Source: Parvularculaceae bacterium (GTDB lineage: Bacteria; Pseudomonadota; Alphaproteobacteria; Caulobacterales; Parvularculaceae). From it: a stretch of 64,000 bases of DNA. The first letter of the stretch is position 1, and each line of letters starts with the position of its first letter. The DNA lies in NCBI GenBank assembly GCA_028284065.1, contig JANQSJ010000007.1, positions 186,001 through 250,000 of the forward strand, in the 5' to 3' direction. The position numbers and the translations under genes were made by a program. Of this stretch, positions 31,846-40,454 are shown piece by piece. Below the pieces are notes generated by a model, which had not been told where the DNA came from, ran no database searches, and saw nothing but the letters and a program-made list of their open reading frames with translations.

Positions 31846-34596
31846 TCAGAACGACTTCGAAATGTTCGCGCTGAAGATGCGGCCGAGCCTGTAGGTGTCG
31901 AACGCCGCCACCGAGCCGTCCTCGAAGGTCTGCAGCGCCTCGTAATCGTCGCCCAGAATGTTACGGATCGCGATCCCGATCTGCCAACCGCCCCCGTAGC
32001 GCTCAAGCTCGCGGCTCCACACGAAATCGACCAACACTGGCGGGTTTTCAACCACCGCCGGCGCATTCACGCCCGAAGTGAGGTTTTCCGTCTGGCGAAT
32101 GCGCTCAGACGCCCAGTTGACGAGGAAGGTCGCGCGGCTGTTCGTCTCCGGATCTTCGATCCCGAGTTGAAAGTTAACGAGATGGTCCGACTGGCCTTGA
32201 AGGCTGCGGCCGTCTTCAAGAACGCCGGCCGCGGCTACGGTCTGCGGGAACGCGCCAGCCTGCGAGTTAACGGACGCGATCGTCACATCGCCGTCAGCGC
32301 TCACTTCAGACTGGGTGTAGGTGTAGTTCGTCCTGACCACCAGTTCTTTGCCGGCAAGCCAGTCACCGCCAATCAAATCGTCAAGCAGGAAGTTCTTCTC
32401 GAATTCGAATTCGAAGCCATAGACCTGCGCCGACGGCGCATTGACGAACGATACGAAGACATCGCCGCCGGTCGCGAGCAAGGACTGCGTCTCAATCGGG
32501 TTCTCGATGTCCTTGTAGAAGCCGCCGATCGTTACAAACTGACCGCGTGAAAAGTAGTACTCCACCCGGGCGTCGAAGTTGTCGACCTCGGAGTTGATGA
32601 GGAACGGATTGCCGAGGATTAGAAGGTCCGTGTCGTCGTCGCGAAATTGCGCCGGAGTTAATTCTCGGAATTGCGGACGGGTGATCGTCTGCGAGAAACC
32701 GGCCCGAACCTGAAGGTCGCCGATCGGGTTCCACGTGAGGGTGGCCGCCGGAAGGAAATAATCCTCGTCGATCACCGTTCGCGTCAGGGTCTGGGCCGGC
32801 TGCGCCGGCGCGAACGCTTCGGTGACCTGTTCGCCTGATTCAAAGCGGACGCCCGCTGCAAGCCGGACATAATCGCCAATCGGAAAATCCACGCCGCCAT
32901 AGCCGGCGTGAACCTGCAAGGTCGAGGTCGCGTTATCGAGCGTAATCACGTTGCTGATGGGCGCGCCCGTGTCGAGGCCGAAGAGATCGCTGCCGAGCAC
33001 CTCCTCGGAGAAGATCACGTCATTGCGCGATCCTGCAAAGTTGATCGTGCTAAGATCGCCCGACGCATCGAATTGAAACGTTCGCACGAACGTGTCGCGT
33101 TCTTTATCCGTATACCCATAGCCGAACTTGAGGTCGACAGGCAGATCGCCAACCGTCAGTGGCAGGATGAAGTCAATCCCCGCGTCGATGTTCTGGTCCT
33201 GAACTTCAGAAAACTCCACCGTCGCCGGGTCCGTCACGATCGGCCCGACCGGCCCGCGAAGCGCGCCAAAGGGAAAGAAGAACTGGCCCGACGTGCCTGT
33301 CCGCGCGCGCCGCGTCTGAAACTGGAAAGGCGCATCGCGGAACGCTTCGCCGTAGGCGCCGCGCCAGGCGACCTCAAGATCGCCGAGCCCGGGAAATACG
33401 TGATCTCCGCGAAGCTGTGTCTGCCAGACCTGGCGTTCGAAGAATTCAAAATTCTCCTGGAAAATCTGCAGGCCGTCGTCCTCGCCGAAGATCGACGTGG
33501 CGTTGCGCGTATCCTTAAGGGTCGACCGCAGGATCAGGTTGGTGGACGTGATCGTGTGGTTGTCGCCGATCTCGAGGCCGAACGTGCCGAGGCCGTTCAA
33601 TTCAGTGATCTGCTGGGTCGAAATGAAGTCGCCGACGTTCGCCGACGTGCCGAGCGGGGCGTCCGCGCCGGTCAGTTCGTCGATCGTCAGATCGCTGATG
33701 ACGCCCGCGCCGGGATTGCCGAGATCGACGAGCGCGGACTGGGTCAGGCCCTGTTCGCGGCGTCCTTCCCGCGTCTGCCATTCATTGCCGAACGTGAAAG
33801 CGAAATTCGCGCCAAATCGTATGTCGTCGGAAAAATCGCGCGATCCGCCGAGCGAAAGGTTGACGCCGTAATTGACGGGGGTCGCGTTCTCGAAGCCGAC
33901 GACGTTCTGCGGACGCGCGAACTGCGCCTCGAGCGCATTCAGATCAGCGACCGGATTGAAGCCTGTAGTGCCGAAAAATGCCTGCTGCGCAAGCTGCGGC
34001 GCCGTGCGCGCGCCGTCGTCGAAGCCAAGCCAGTCAAGACCGCCCCCATCGTGGAACAGGCCGTCCCGGGCGGTCGTGACGGTGTCGAGGCTGCCGGACA
34101 GGCCAATTGTCAAATAGTCCTCGTCCGGCAGCGACCTGGAGCGAAGTTCAACGAGGCCGCCCCCGAATTCGCCAGAATATTGCGGCGAAAAGGTCTTCTG
34201 AACCAGCGATCCCGACAGGAACGACGTCGGAATGAGGTCGAGCGGCACGACGCGACGAAGCGGCTCCGGGCTCGGCAAGGGCGATCCGTTCAGCGTGACG
34301 GACGAATAGCGCTCATTCAGCCCCCGGACAATAACGAATTTGCCTTCCGATACGGAGAGGCCGGAAACGCGCGCAAGCGCCGATGCGATGTCCGCATCGC
34401 CGGTCCGCTGGAACGACGCTTCGTCGAGAACGCTTGAGATTTCCGAGGTCGCACGCTTTTCATCCGGGATGCGCGCGCCGCGAACGACGATTTCATCGGT
34501 GACCGTCGTTTCCGGCTGCGCAAGGGCGGCCTGGGACGTTACGATCCCCGTCGTCCCCATCAGCGCCGCCAGCGCAGTTTTAGTTAAGCACTTCAT
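31846..34596 (-). CDS. TonB-dependent receptor next to the type II secretion operon
   Basis: A 916-residue outer-membrane receptor with signal peptide (ending AALAQ). The plug domain reads DEIVVRGARIPDEKRATSEISSVLD, then DIASALARVSGLSVSEGKFVIVRGLNERYSSVTLNGSPLPSPEP, a wording typical of large alphaproteobacterial and Bacteroidota-like receptors. The barrel ends in FSANISKSF, a proper outer-membrane terminal Phe signal. It follows the duplicated lipoprotein gene on the same strand with a hairpin between them. Its ligand is unknown. The neighbouring lipoprotein may be a partner or a co-regulated secreted cargo. Confidence 0.92.
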   Translation of the reverse strand: MKCLTKTALAALMGTTGIVTSQAALAQPETTVTDEIVVRGARIPDEKRATSEISSVLDEASFQRTGDADIASALARVSGLSVSEGKFVIVRGLNERYSSVTLNGSPLPSPEPLRRVVPLDLIPTSFLSGSLVQKTFSPQYSGEFGGGLVELRSRSLPDEDYLTIGLSGSLDTVTTARDGLFHDGGGLDWLGFDDGARTAPQLAQQAFFGTTGFNPVADLNALEAQFARPQNVVGFENATPVNYGVNLSLGGSRDFSDDIRFGANFAFTFGNEWQTREGRREQGLTQSALVDLGNPGAGVISDLTIDELTGADAPLGTSANVGDFISTQQITELNGLGTFGLEIGDNHTITSTNLILRSTLKDTRNATSIFGEDDGLQIFQENFEFFERQVWQTQLRGDHVFPGLGDLEVAWRGAYGEAFRDAPFQFQTRRARTGTSGQFFFPFGALRGPVGPIVTDPATVEFSEVQDQNIDAGIDFILPLTVGDLPVDLKFGYGYTDKERDTFVRTFQFDASGDLSTINFAGSRNDVIFSEEVLGSDLFGLDTGAPISNVITLDNATSTLQVHAGYGGVDFPIGDYVRLAAGVRFESGEQVTEAFAPAQPAQTLTRTVIDEDYFLPAATLTWNPIGDLQVRAGFSQTITRPQFRELTPAQFRDDDTDLLILGNPFLINSEVDNFDARVEYYFSRGQFVTIGGFYKDIENPIETQSLLATGGDVFVSFVNAPSAQVYGFEFEFEKNFLLDDLIGGDWLAGKELVVRTNYTYTQSEVSADGDVTIASVNSQAGAFPQTVAAAGVLEDGRSLQGQSDHLVNFQLGIEDPETNSRATFLVNWASERIRQTENLTSGVNAPAVVENPPVLVDFVWSRELERYGGGWQIGIAIRNILGDDYEALQTFEDGSVAAFDTYRLGRIFSANISKSF

Positions 34597-34655
34597 TTTC
34601 CCACCTCTAAAGCCTTGATGCGGCTAATCGCGGATTGACTTAAATGCGAAAGGAA

Positions 34656-34677
34656 GGCCGGGCGTCGCCGCCCGGCC
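34656..34677 (-). terminator. Hairpin/partial terminator between the lipoprotein and TonB receptor genes
   Basis: The minus-strand 9-bp stem GGCCGGGCG/CGCCCGGCC with a 4-base loop is followed by TTCCTTTCGCATTT. It is 12 bases after the lipoprotein stop. The T-tract is broken, so it may act as a leaky attenuator that lowers receptor expression relative to the lipoprotein. Confidence 0.55.
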
Positions 34678-34688
34678 CGCCAAGGCTG

Positions 34689-37600
34689 CTAGAGGCCAAG
34701 GGTCCAGCCCGCGAACCAAAGGTCGTTGGCGTCCTCAAGCGCGCCGATGTACTCGGCCGCGTCGAGGCTGCCGCAAGGGCTCGGAAGAACCGCGTTCGGG
34801 TTCGAGGCCGCCGCGTTCGTTTCCTGAACGGGAATGTCCGCGAACTCCGCCTCGCAGACGGTCACCGGATTGGCGGCGGCGGTGCCGGTGGTTTCATTGG
34901 CGCCCGGCGCAAGGTCCGTCACGAAGCCGGCGATTGGCCCGAGCGTGCTCGTCGCGAACTCATTCACATCGACGAGGTTGCCCGGCGGCAGATCGGACGT
35001 GTCGTCCTGTTGCTCGGCGTTCGCCGCCAACGCGATGCTCACATAGCGCGGCTCAGAAGACGGCGCGAAGCCGGACTCATCGTCGTATTCGAGGCCCTGG
35101 CTAAAGTTCGTGATCGTACCGTTGATCAGCGCGCCGTCCGAACCTTCCCGGAAGAGCGCGCCTTCGCCGGCTTGCGGAACCGGGTCGCCATCGTCGTCGA
35201 GGATCGGATTCCCCATCCCGTCGAGCAGTGGGTCGACGCCGCCGCCAATGAACGTGAAGTTCGACACGACCGGACGCGACCGCGGAAGATTGTCCCGCAG
35301 CGCCCCGGACGATCCGCCATTGCCGTCGCCTTCAATGCCGCCGTCATTGCCGGCGTTCTGGCGCACAATCACGTATTGGGCGGCGCCCGTCCAACCGTCG
35401 GTCCAGTCGAGCGAATCGTCGCCGGCGCCGGTGATCACCAGGTGGCTGGCGTTTGCCGTGCCGCCGAACCATTCAATGCCGTCATCCGCCCCATTGATGA
35501 CCTGCACGAAGTCTACTTCCGTCTCATTGCCGACGCCCTGAAGCGCGACCGCGTTCAATTCGTTCGTCGGCGAGAACTGGAAGCCGGCGTAACGAACCTG
35601 CATGTACTGAATTGAGCCGGAGTCGTCGGTCGGGTCGCCGCCGCCATAGAAGCCGGACCCGCCCTCGCCTTCGAGTTCGCAGCCTGTCGTGCCGGGCGTC
35701 GCCGTCGAGTCGTCGCACTCGTTCAATGGCGAACGGCCGTTAATGGCGATGCCGCCGATCTCGCCGGTCGCGGTTCCGCGAATGGAATCGCCGCCTGCGA
35801 CAAGGTCCGCCCGAGAGGTCAGGATCACCGGCGAGCTCTGCGTCCCGTTGACGTCAATTGTGGAGCCGCGTGAGACGACCAGGAGGTCGACGACGCCGGG
35901 TTGCTGGTTGCCGAAGATCGTCACGCCGGGCTGCACGATCAGATTCCCCGACACCGCGCCGGGCGTCGGGTTGCTGGCGTCCGAGCCCTGATCGTTGCCG
36001 ACGAACACGGTGCCATCGAGGCGGTAGAGATTGCCCGCCGTCAGGGTCACGTCGCCGACGACCGGGCCTTCGATAACGCAGGTGTTGGCTTCGGTGCGGT
36101 TCGCGTTAATCGTCGTTGGCGCGTCAGAGGCGATCAACGTCGTGCCGGCCGGGCAGTCCGGCGGCGAGAAAGGAATGTTGACCGACCAGCCGGCCGCCCA
36201 GCTGTCGGACGCCGTGTCGTTCGGGCCGAACGCGCCCACATAATCCGCGCCGCCGTCAAACAGCGGATTGACCGTTTCAGGAGAGACAGCCGTGATGGCG
36301 AGCTCCGAAGGGCCCGGCAGGACGCCGTCGAGGGTGGTCGCCGTCGACTCAACGTTGTTTGTCCCCGCCGCGAAAATGCCGTCAGTGTCCACCAGATTTG
36401 CGGTGTTGCCGGCGACGAAAACCGAGTTTGCGGTCGGCGTCGCAATCGAGCTGTCGTCGTCGAACTCGAAGCCCTGGCTGAAATTCGTCAAGACGGCGTT
36501 GATCAACGTCCCGCCGCTGCCTTCGCGGAAGAGGATGCCTTCGCCTGCCTGCGGAACCGGATCGCCGTCTTCGTCGAGAATCGGATTTCCTGAGGCGTCG
36601 ACCACGAAATCCGTGCCGCCGCCGATGAACGTCAGGTTGGCGAGGTCCGGCGCGGAACGAGGCAGCCGGTCGACAAGCGTGCCGCCCGCACCGCCATTAT
36701 TGTCGCCTTCGATGCCGCCGTCATTGCCGATATCCTGAATGACGAGGCCGAACTGAAGCGAGCCCGTCCAGCCGTCCGTCCAGTCAAAGCTGTCGTCGCC
36801 GGCGCCGGTGACGATCAGGTGGCTCGTGTTAACGGTGCCGCCGAACCACTCGAAGCCATCGTCGGCGCCATTGTCCACTTGGACGAAGCGGAATGTGGTG
36901 CCGTCGCCGACGCCCTGCAGCGCAATGCCGTTCAGCTCGTTGGTGGGCGAGAACTGGAAGCCGGCGTTGTGGACGCGAATGTACTCGTAGGAGCCGGAGT
37001 TATCGTTCGGGTCCCCGCCCCCGTAGAAGCCGGAACCGCCTTCGCCTTCGAGTTCGCAGCCAGCCGCGCCAGGCGTCGCGGTGCCGTCATCACATTCATT
37101 TATCGGCGCCGAACCATTGATCGCGATCCCGCCCCATTCGCCGGTGTCGGTCGACCCGTTGGCGATGCTGTCGTCTTCCAGGTCTTGCGCTGAGGTAAAC
37201 ACGATCGGGTTGCTCGCCGAGCCCACCAGAGTCGCTTGCGACCCCCGGGTGACGACGAGCAAGTCGACGACGCCCGGCTGGCTGGCGCTGACGAACTGCT
37301 GGCCGGGCGCGAAAGTAACGTTCGCGGAGCCGTCGGTGCCGTCGCCAATAAAGACAGTGCCGTTGATCAAGAGCGGATCGGCCGAGAAGGGAATGTTGAC
37401 CGTTCCGGTGATCGTGTTCTGGCCTGCCGGCGTGATCGAGCAGAAATTCGTGCCGGCGCCGCTTGGAAGGGCGACGCTTGCGATGAACGAAGTGTTCGCC
37501 GGGCAATCAACCGCCGAGGTCGGCGCGGTCGAGCGCGCCGCAAAGGAGGCGCCGCCGCCCCCGCCGCCGACGATCGGCGAAATCACGATCGGATTCGTTG

Positions 37601-37706
37601 AACCCGGCGTCGTGACGTCGTCAACATCGGCGTCCGTGCACGCGGCGACCAGCGCAAGCGCGCTGCCGACCATCAGAAAGGAACGGGTATTCGGAATAAG
37701 GCGCAT
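34689..37706 (-). CDS. Large internally duplicated lipoprotein, candidate type II secretion substrate
   Basis: A 1005-residue protein with signal peptide and lipobox LVAAC (Cys23). Two homologous halves follow, about residues 67-510 and 517-1005. Shared landmarks are DCPANTSFIAS/DCPAGTTLIAS, QPGVVDLLVVTRGS/QPGVVDLLVVSRGS, ECDDGTATPG/ECDDSTATPG, ELEGEGGSGFYGGGDP (both halves) and GFQFSPTNELN (both halves). The Gly/Asp-rich repeats look like a beta-helix or calcium-rich extracellular fold. Caulobacter encodes an extracellular lipoprotein (ElpS) secreted by its type II system near such genes, so secretion by the adjacent machinery is plausible. Homology to ElpS was not tested. Confidence 0.85.
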   Translation of the reverse strand: MRLIPNTRSFLMVGSALALVAACTDADVDDVTTPGSTNPIVISPIVGGGGGGASFAARSTAPTSAVDCPANTSFIASVALPSGAGTNFCSITPAGQNTITGTVNIPFSADPLLINGTVFIGDGTDGSANVTFAPGQQFVSASQPGVVDLLVVTRGSQATLVGSASNPIVFTSAQDLEDDSIANGSTDTGEWGGIAINGSAPINECDDGTATPGAAGCELEGEGGSGFYGGGDPNDNSGSYEYIRVHNAGFQFSPTNELNGIALQGVGDGTTFRFVQVDNGADDGFEWFGGTVNTSHLIVTGAGDDSFDWTDGWTGSLQFGLVIQDIGNDGGIEGDNNGGAGGTLVDRLPRSAPDLANLTFIGGGTDFVVDASGNPILDEDGDPVPQAGEGILFREGSGGTLINAVLTNFSQGFEFDDDSSIATPTANSVFVAGNTANLVDTDGIFAAGTNNVESTATTLDGVLPGPSELAITAVSPETVNPLFDGGADYVGAFGPNDTASDSWAAGWSVNIPFSPPDCPAGTTLIASDAPTTINANRTEANTCVIEGPVVGDVTLTAGNLYRLDGTVFVGNDQGSDASNPTPGAVSGNLIVQPGVTIFGNQQPGVVDLLVVSRGSTIDVNGTQSSPVILTSRADLVAGGDSIRGTATGEIGGIAINGRSPLNECDDSTATPGTTGCELEGEGGSGFYGGGDPTDDSGSIQYMQVRYAGFQFSPTNELNAVALQGVGNETEVDFVQVINGADDGIEWFGGTANASHLVITGAGDDSLDWTDGWTGAAQYVIVRQNAGNDGGIEGDGNGGSSGALRDNLPRSRPVVSNFTFIGGGVDPLLDGMGNPILDDDGDPVPQAGEGALFREGSDGALINGTITNFSQGLEYDDESGFAPSSEPRYVSIALAANAEQQDDTSDLPPGNLVDVNEFATSTLGPIAGFVTDLAPGANETTGTAAANPVTVCEAEFADIPVQETNAAASNPNAVLPSPCGSLDAAEYIGALEDANDLWFAGWTLGL

Positions 37707-37798
37707 GTCTTGACCCCCGCGGAGTGATTGGCGCGATAAGGAAACTCGACGGGCGACGCCCCACGCGCCGCCCTCGTGCGACCGCGCCTAGGCCTCTG

Positions 37799-37838
37799 AT
37801 GTGACAGGCGGTTGAATGTGATGTCTCAGAAATGTGAC
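37799..37838 (+). promoter_or_regulatory. Three direct repeats ATGTGAY in a divergent promoter gap
   Basis: ATGTGAC (37799), ATGTGAT (37816) and ATGTGAC (37832) recur with 16-17 base spacing. They lie in the 267-base gap between the lipoprotein gene (leftward) and gspO (rightward). Repeated half-sites between two secretion-related genes suggest an activator or repressor site. The spacing does not match a standard Pho box (7-base repeats 11 bases apart) or a CRP site. The rest of the gap shows nothing else that I can support. Confidence 0.35.
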
Positions 37839-37973
37839 GCCGCATATCCGTGGCGCGACGAGAATGCGCAATATGTGCGTGGCGCTTTCCGAAAAGCCTT
37901 TAGACGCCGACATTTGCAATCGGCGGTTGGTCCGACTAATCGCCGGCGTCTTGGAGCAATGAACGCGGATTAG

Positions 37974-38750
37974 ATGGTCGATTGGGTCTTTTATGTAACG
38001 TCGGCCGTCCTGGGACTCGTGATCGGCTCATATCTGAACGTGGTTATAGTTCGAGGGCCGGCGAATTGGGGACTTGTCGACGCGTCGCCACAGACGCCGT
38101 CGGGACCGCGGTCGGTCTGCCCGGCATGCGGCGCGCGGATCGCGCCGCAGGATCTCATCCCGATCGTCTCTTTCCTGGCGCTGAAGGCGCGCTGCAGAAA
38201 CTGCGGCGCGCGCATATCGGCGCGCTATCCCGTTATCGAGGCGCTCTGCGCCGCGGCGTTCGCTTTCAACGCCGCCCTTTACGGGCCGAGCGTCGAATGG
38301 GCGCTCGCGTCAGTTTTTGCGTCGGTCCTGATTGCGCTCGCCGCAATCGATATTGAGACAACCTATCTGCCCGACGCGTTGACGCTGCCTCTCCTCATCG
38401 GCGGCATTGCGGTGAACACGGTGGATCTGTTTGCGCCCTGGCCGGAGGCCCTTCTGGGAGCTGCGCTCGGCTACGCGGCGTTCGAGGCGATTCGGCGGGG
38501 GTATTTCGTCCTTCGCGGCCGGGAAGGTCTCGGCCAAGGCGATTCGAAACTCATTGCGGCCATCGGCTCCTGGGTGGGCGCCAGCGCATTGCCGATGGTG
38601 GTTTTCGCCGCGTCGATCGCAACGATCATCGTCATCGCCGCGCGCGGGCGACTTTCCGAGACGAGCGCCGAAATACCTTTCGGTCCGGGCCTGTGCGCCG
38701 CCGGCGCGGCGGCGCTCTGGCTAAGCGCGCTTTCGGTCAGCGTCCTTTGA
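37974..38750 (+). CDS. gspO: Prepilin peptidase GspO/PilD
   Basis: A 258-residue polytopic aspartic protease that cleaves and N-methylates the pseudopilins GspG-K. The zinc-type tetracysteine region is CPACGARI...CRNCGARI. The two catalytic Asp lie in AAIDIETTYLPDALTLPL and REGLGQGDSKLIAAIGSW. At least six hydrophobic segments are visible. It is divergent from the lipoprotein-receptor-gsp genes and supplies the one component missing from that operon. Its 3' end overlaps the convergent enoyl-CoA hydratase by 14 bases. Confidence 0.94.
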   Translation: MVDWVFYVTSAVLGLVIGSYLNVVIVRGPANWGLVDASPQTPSGPRSVCPACGARIAPQDLIPIVSFLALKARCRNCGARISARYPVIEALCAAAFAFNAALYGPSVEWALASVFASVLIALAAIDIETTYLPDALTLPLLIGGIAVNTVDLFAPWPEALLGAALGYAAFEAIRRGYFVLRGREGLGQGDSKLIAAIGSWVGASALPMVVFAASIATIIVIAARGRLSETSAEIPFGPGLCAAGAAALWLSALSVSVL

Positions 38751-39522
38751 AGCTCGCGGCGCGCTTTCCGAGGACGGCGGCGACGCCTTCCTTGCAGTCA
38801 TCGCTCGCGATCGCGATGCGTTGCAGCGCCGCTTCGTAAGCGGCCGCGTTCTTGACGCCGTCTTCGGCCGCGGCGCGAAACGCGCGCTTCGTCAGGCCAA
38901 GCGCGATCGGCGCGCGCGCCGCAAGCCCCTCAGCCCACTCAAGCGCTTCGTTCAACGTGTCGCCGCCGCCCGCAACGCGATTGACGAGGCCGAGCTCCAG
39001 CGCCCGCGCCGCAGGAATCTTCTGCGCCTCTATCGCCGCCTCATAGGCGCGCGCATAGCCGAGCTGCTGGGTCAGTATCCAGGAGAGCCCGCCATCCGGC
39101 ACGAGGCCGATATTGGCGAAAGCGCTCATCAGATAGGCGTCGTCGGCCATAACCCGCAAGTCGCAGGAGAGCGCGAGGGTCATGCCGATGCCGGCGGCCG
39201 GGCCATTAATCGCCGCAATGACCGGCTTTTCCATGGACCTCAGCACGCTGAGGAATGCGCCATACTCAGCGTTCAGCACGTCCTCGACCACGCGCGTCTG
39301 CCCGATGTCTTTGATATCGGCGCCGGCGCAAAATGCGCGGCCTTCGCCGGTCAGCACGACAGCGCGCGCGTCCGGCGCGGCGGACGCGCTGCATAGGGCG
39401 TCCAACAAGTCGCGCCGAAGCTCCTCGTTAAAGGCGTTCAGCGCGTCCGGCCGCTTGAGCGTTATCTGGACGACGCGCTCGCTCTTCTGATCGTAGGAAA
39501 CCGTTTCGTAGGAATCAGGCAT
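38737..39522 (-). CDS. Enoyl-CoA hydratase/isomerase family protein
   Basis: A 261-residue crotonase-fold enzyme. Motifs are VVQITLKRPDALNAFNEELR, LTGEGRAFCAGADIKDIGQT (first oxyanion segment), NGPAAGIGMTLALSCDLRVMADDAYL (second oxyanion segment), and FANIGLVPDGGLSWILTQQLG with the likely catalytic acid. It is similar to PaaG-type 1,2-epoxyphenylacetyl-CoA isomerase or general enoyl-CoA hydratases. I chose the ATG at 39522 because GGGAGA lies upstream. A palindromic operator (39572-39587) lies 50 bases upstream, so it probably belongs to the regulon of the island to the right. Confidence 0.87.
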   Translation of the reverse strand: MPDSYETVSYDQKSERVVQITLKRPDALNAFNEELRRDLLDALCSASAAPDARAVVLTGEGRAFCAGADIKDIGQTRVVEDVLNAEYGAFLSVLRSMEKPVIAAINGPAAGIGMTLALSCDLRVMADDAYLMSAFANIGLVPDGGLSWILTQQLGYARAYEAAIEAQKIPAARALELGLVNRVAGGGDTLNEALEWAEGLAARAPIALGLTKRAFRAAAEDGVKNAAAYEAALQRIAIASDDCKEGVAAVLGKRAASFKGR

Positions 39523-39571
39523 CGGTCGTCTCCCTTGCAGTGTTCCGCCATTGCATCGACGGCGGTCCAAT

Positions 39572-39587
39572 TTGGACATTTGTCCAA
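39572..39587. promoter_or_regulatory. Palindromic operator upstream of the enoyl-CoA hydratase
   Basis: TTGGACATTTGTCCAA is a perfect 7+7 inverted repeat around a TT centre, located 50 bases upstream of the gene at 38737. The ACATTTGT centre is shared with other palindromes in the island, but GG/CC replaces AA/TT, so it may be read by a different TetR protein. Confidence 0.6.
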
Positions 39588-40393
39588 TTATGAGCCGGCC
39601 GTCCGCAAACTCAAAACGCCTTTGGCAGCCATTGGCGCGCAGAGCGCATTGGCCTTCTAGGTTCTTCGTCCCGCATCGCCCCCTTTGGCGATGCGTCGTA
39701 GACTGAAAAGAAGAAAGCCCGTCGAAGTCATAACCCGTTCAAACTGAATGGAAAAAAGGCCCATGAGTGAGCGCGCCGCTTGTGCGTCCGACGGCGTAAC
39801 GCAACGCCAAAGCCTCCCCGCTAACGTCTCACTGGATTCAGAAGGCGACGGTCAGCGCGAAGACCGAAAACGCCCCGGCACGTCGCGTCGCTGAAGTCCG
39901 CGACGGCCTAACCGGCCACCAGAGATCGCCAAACGACGCCGGATTGACGGATCAAGAAACGCTCCAAGCTCAGGGCCGACCTGCCCGTCATGGACCGCCT
40001 ACGCCCGCGCCCCTCCGCATACGGACTCACACTCCGGCATCGCCGCCGACCGTCGAAATCCATCGCCTCTCGACAGGATCGTTGGTCTAGGACTTCCGTC
40101 CCGCCTTAGCTCTGCGAGCCGCTTTGCGCTGACGCCCGTCCAGCGCCGCCAATGATAACGACGCTAACGTCCGTCGCTCCGTAGTGCGATAGTTACAACT
40201 TAACGGCTCCGACGCTCAATGCGCAGTGCAAGCAATGAGCAGGAAGTGACTGCGAAACATTAGAGATTTACCCAATCGGCGCTCGACCCGGACGAACGCT
40301 GCGACCTGCCTCAACCCCACCAGAAATCCGCGCCGCAATGCCGGCGGCGCAGGCGACAAATCCCGTAAAAAGCGGAATTCCGCCCCATCGACA
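39588..40393. other. Gene-free stretch of about 800 bases
   Basis: No supportable gene on either strand. It contains a perfect 9-bp hairpin CGCATCGCC/GGCGATGCG (39672-39695) with no T-run. A 43-codon ATG frame at about 39763 has an AAGG-like site but no recognisable product. The reading frames are short and lack the strong third-position GC bias of neighbours, so this may be a decayed gene or a long regulatory region. Confidence 0.5.
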
Positions 40394-40409
40394 TTGAACA
40401 TTTGTTCAG
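40394..40409. promoter_or_regulatory. Palindromic operator upstream of the FAD-dependent oxidoreductase
   Basis: TTGAACATTTGTTCAG contains a perfect TGAACA-TT-TGTTCA palindrome, 46 bases before the oxidoreductase start. It is the cleanest member of the TetR-type operator family in this island. Confidence 0.7.
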
Positions 40410-40454
40410 TCATTATATCGCCTCCTGCTTTGGCGATCTAAGAAGGAGCAATGC

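Noticed and set aside
34689..37706. Pho box control of the lipoprotein, as reported for Caulobacter ElpS
   Set aside because: Repeats in the promoter are 16-17 bases apart rather than 11, and do not match CTGTCAT well.
39838..39900. Possible TonB-receptor C-terminus (SVFALTVAF then stop) on the minus strand
   Set aside because: Only about 15 residues look receptor-like, with no continuing barrel sequence upstream, so it may be chance.
40216..40413. 65-codon leftward frame next to the operator
   Set aside because: Its first codons are the operator itself, it has no ribosome site, and it matches no family.
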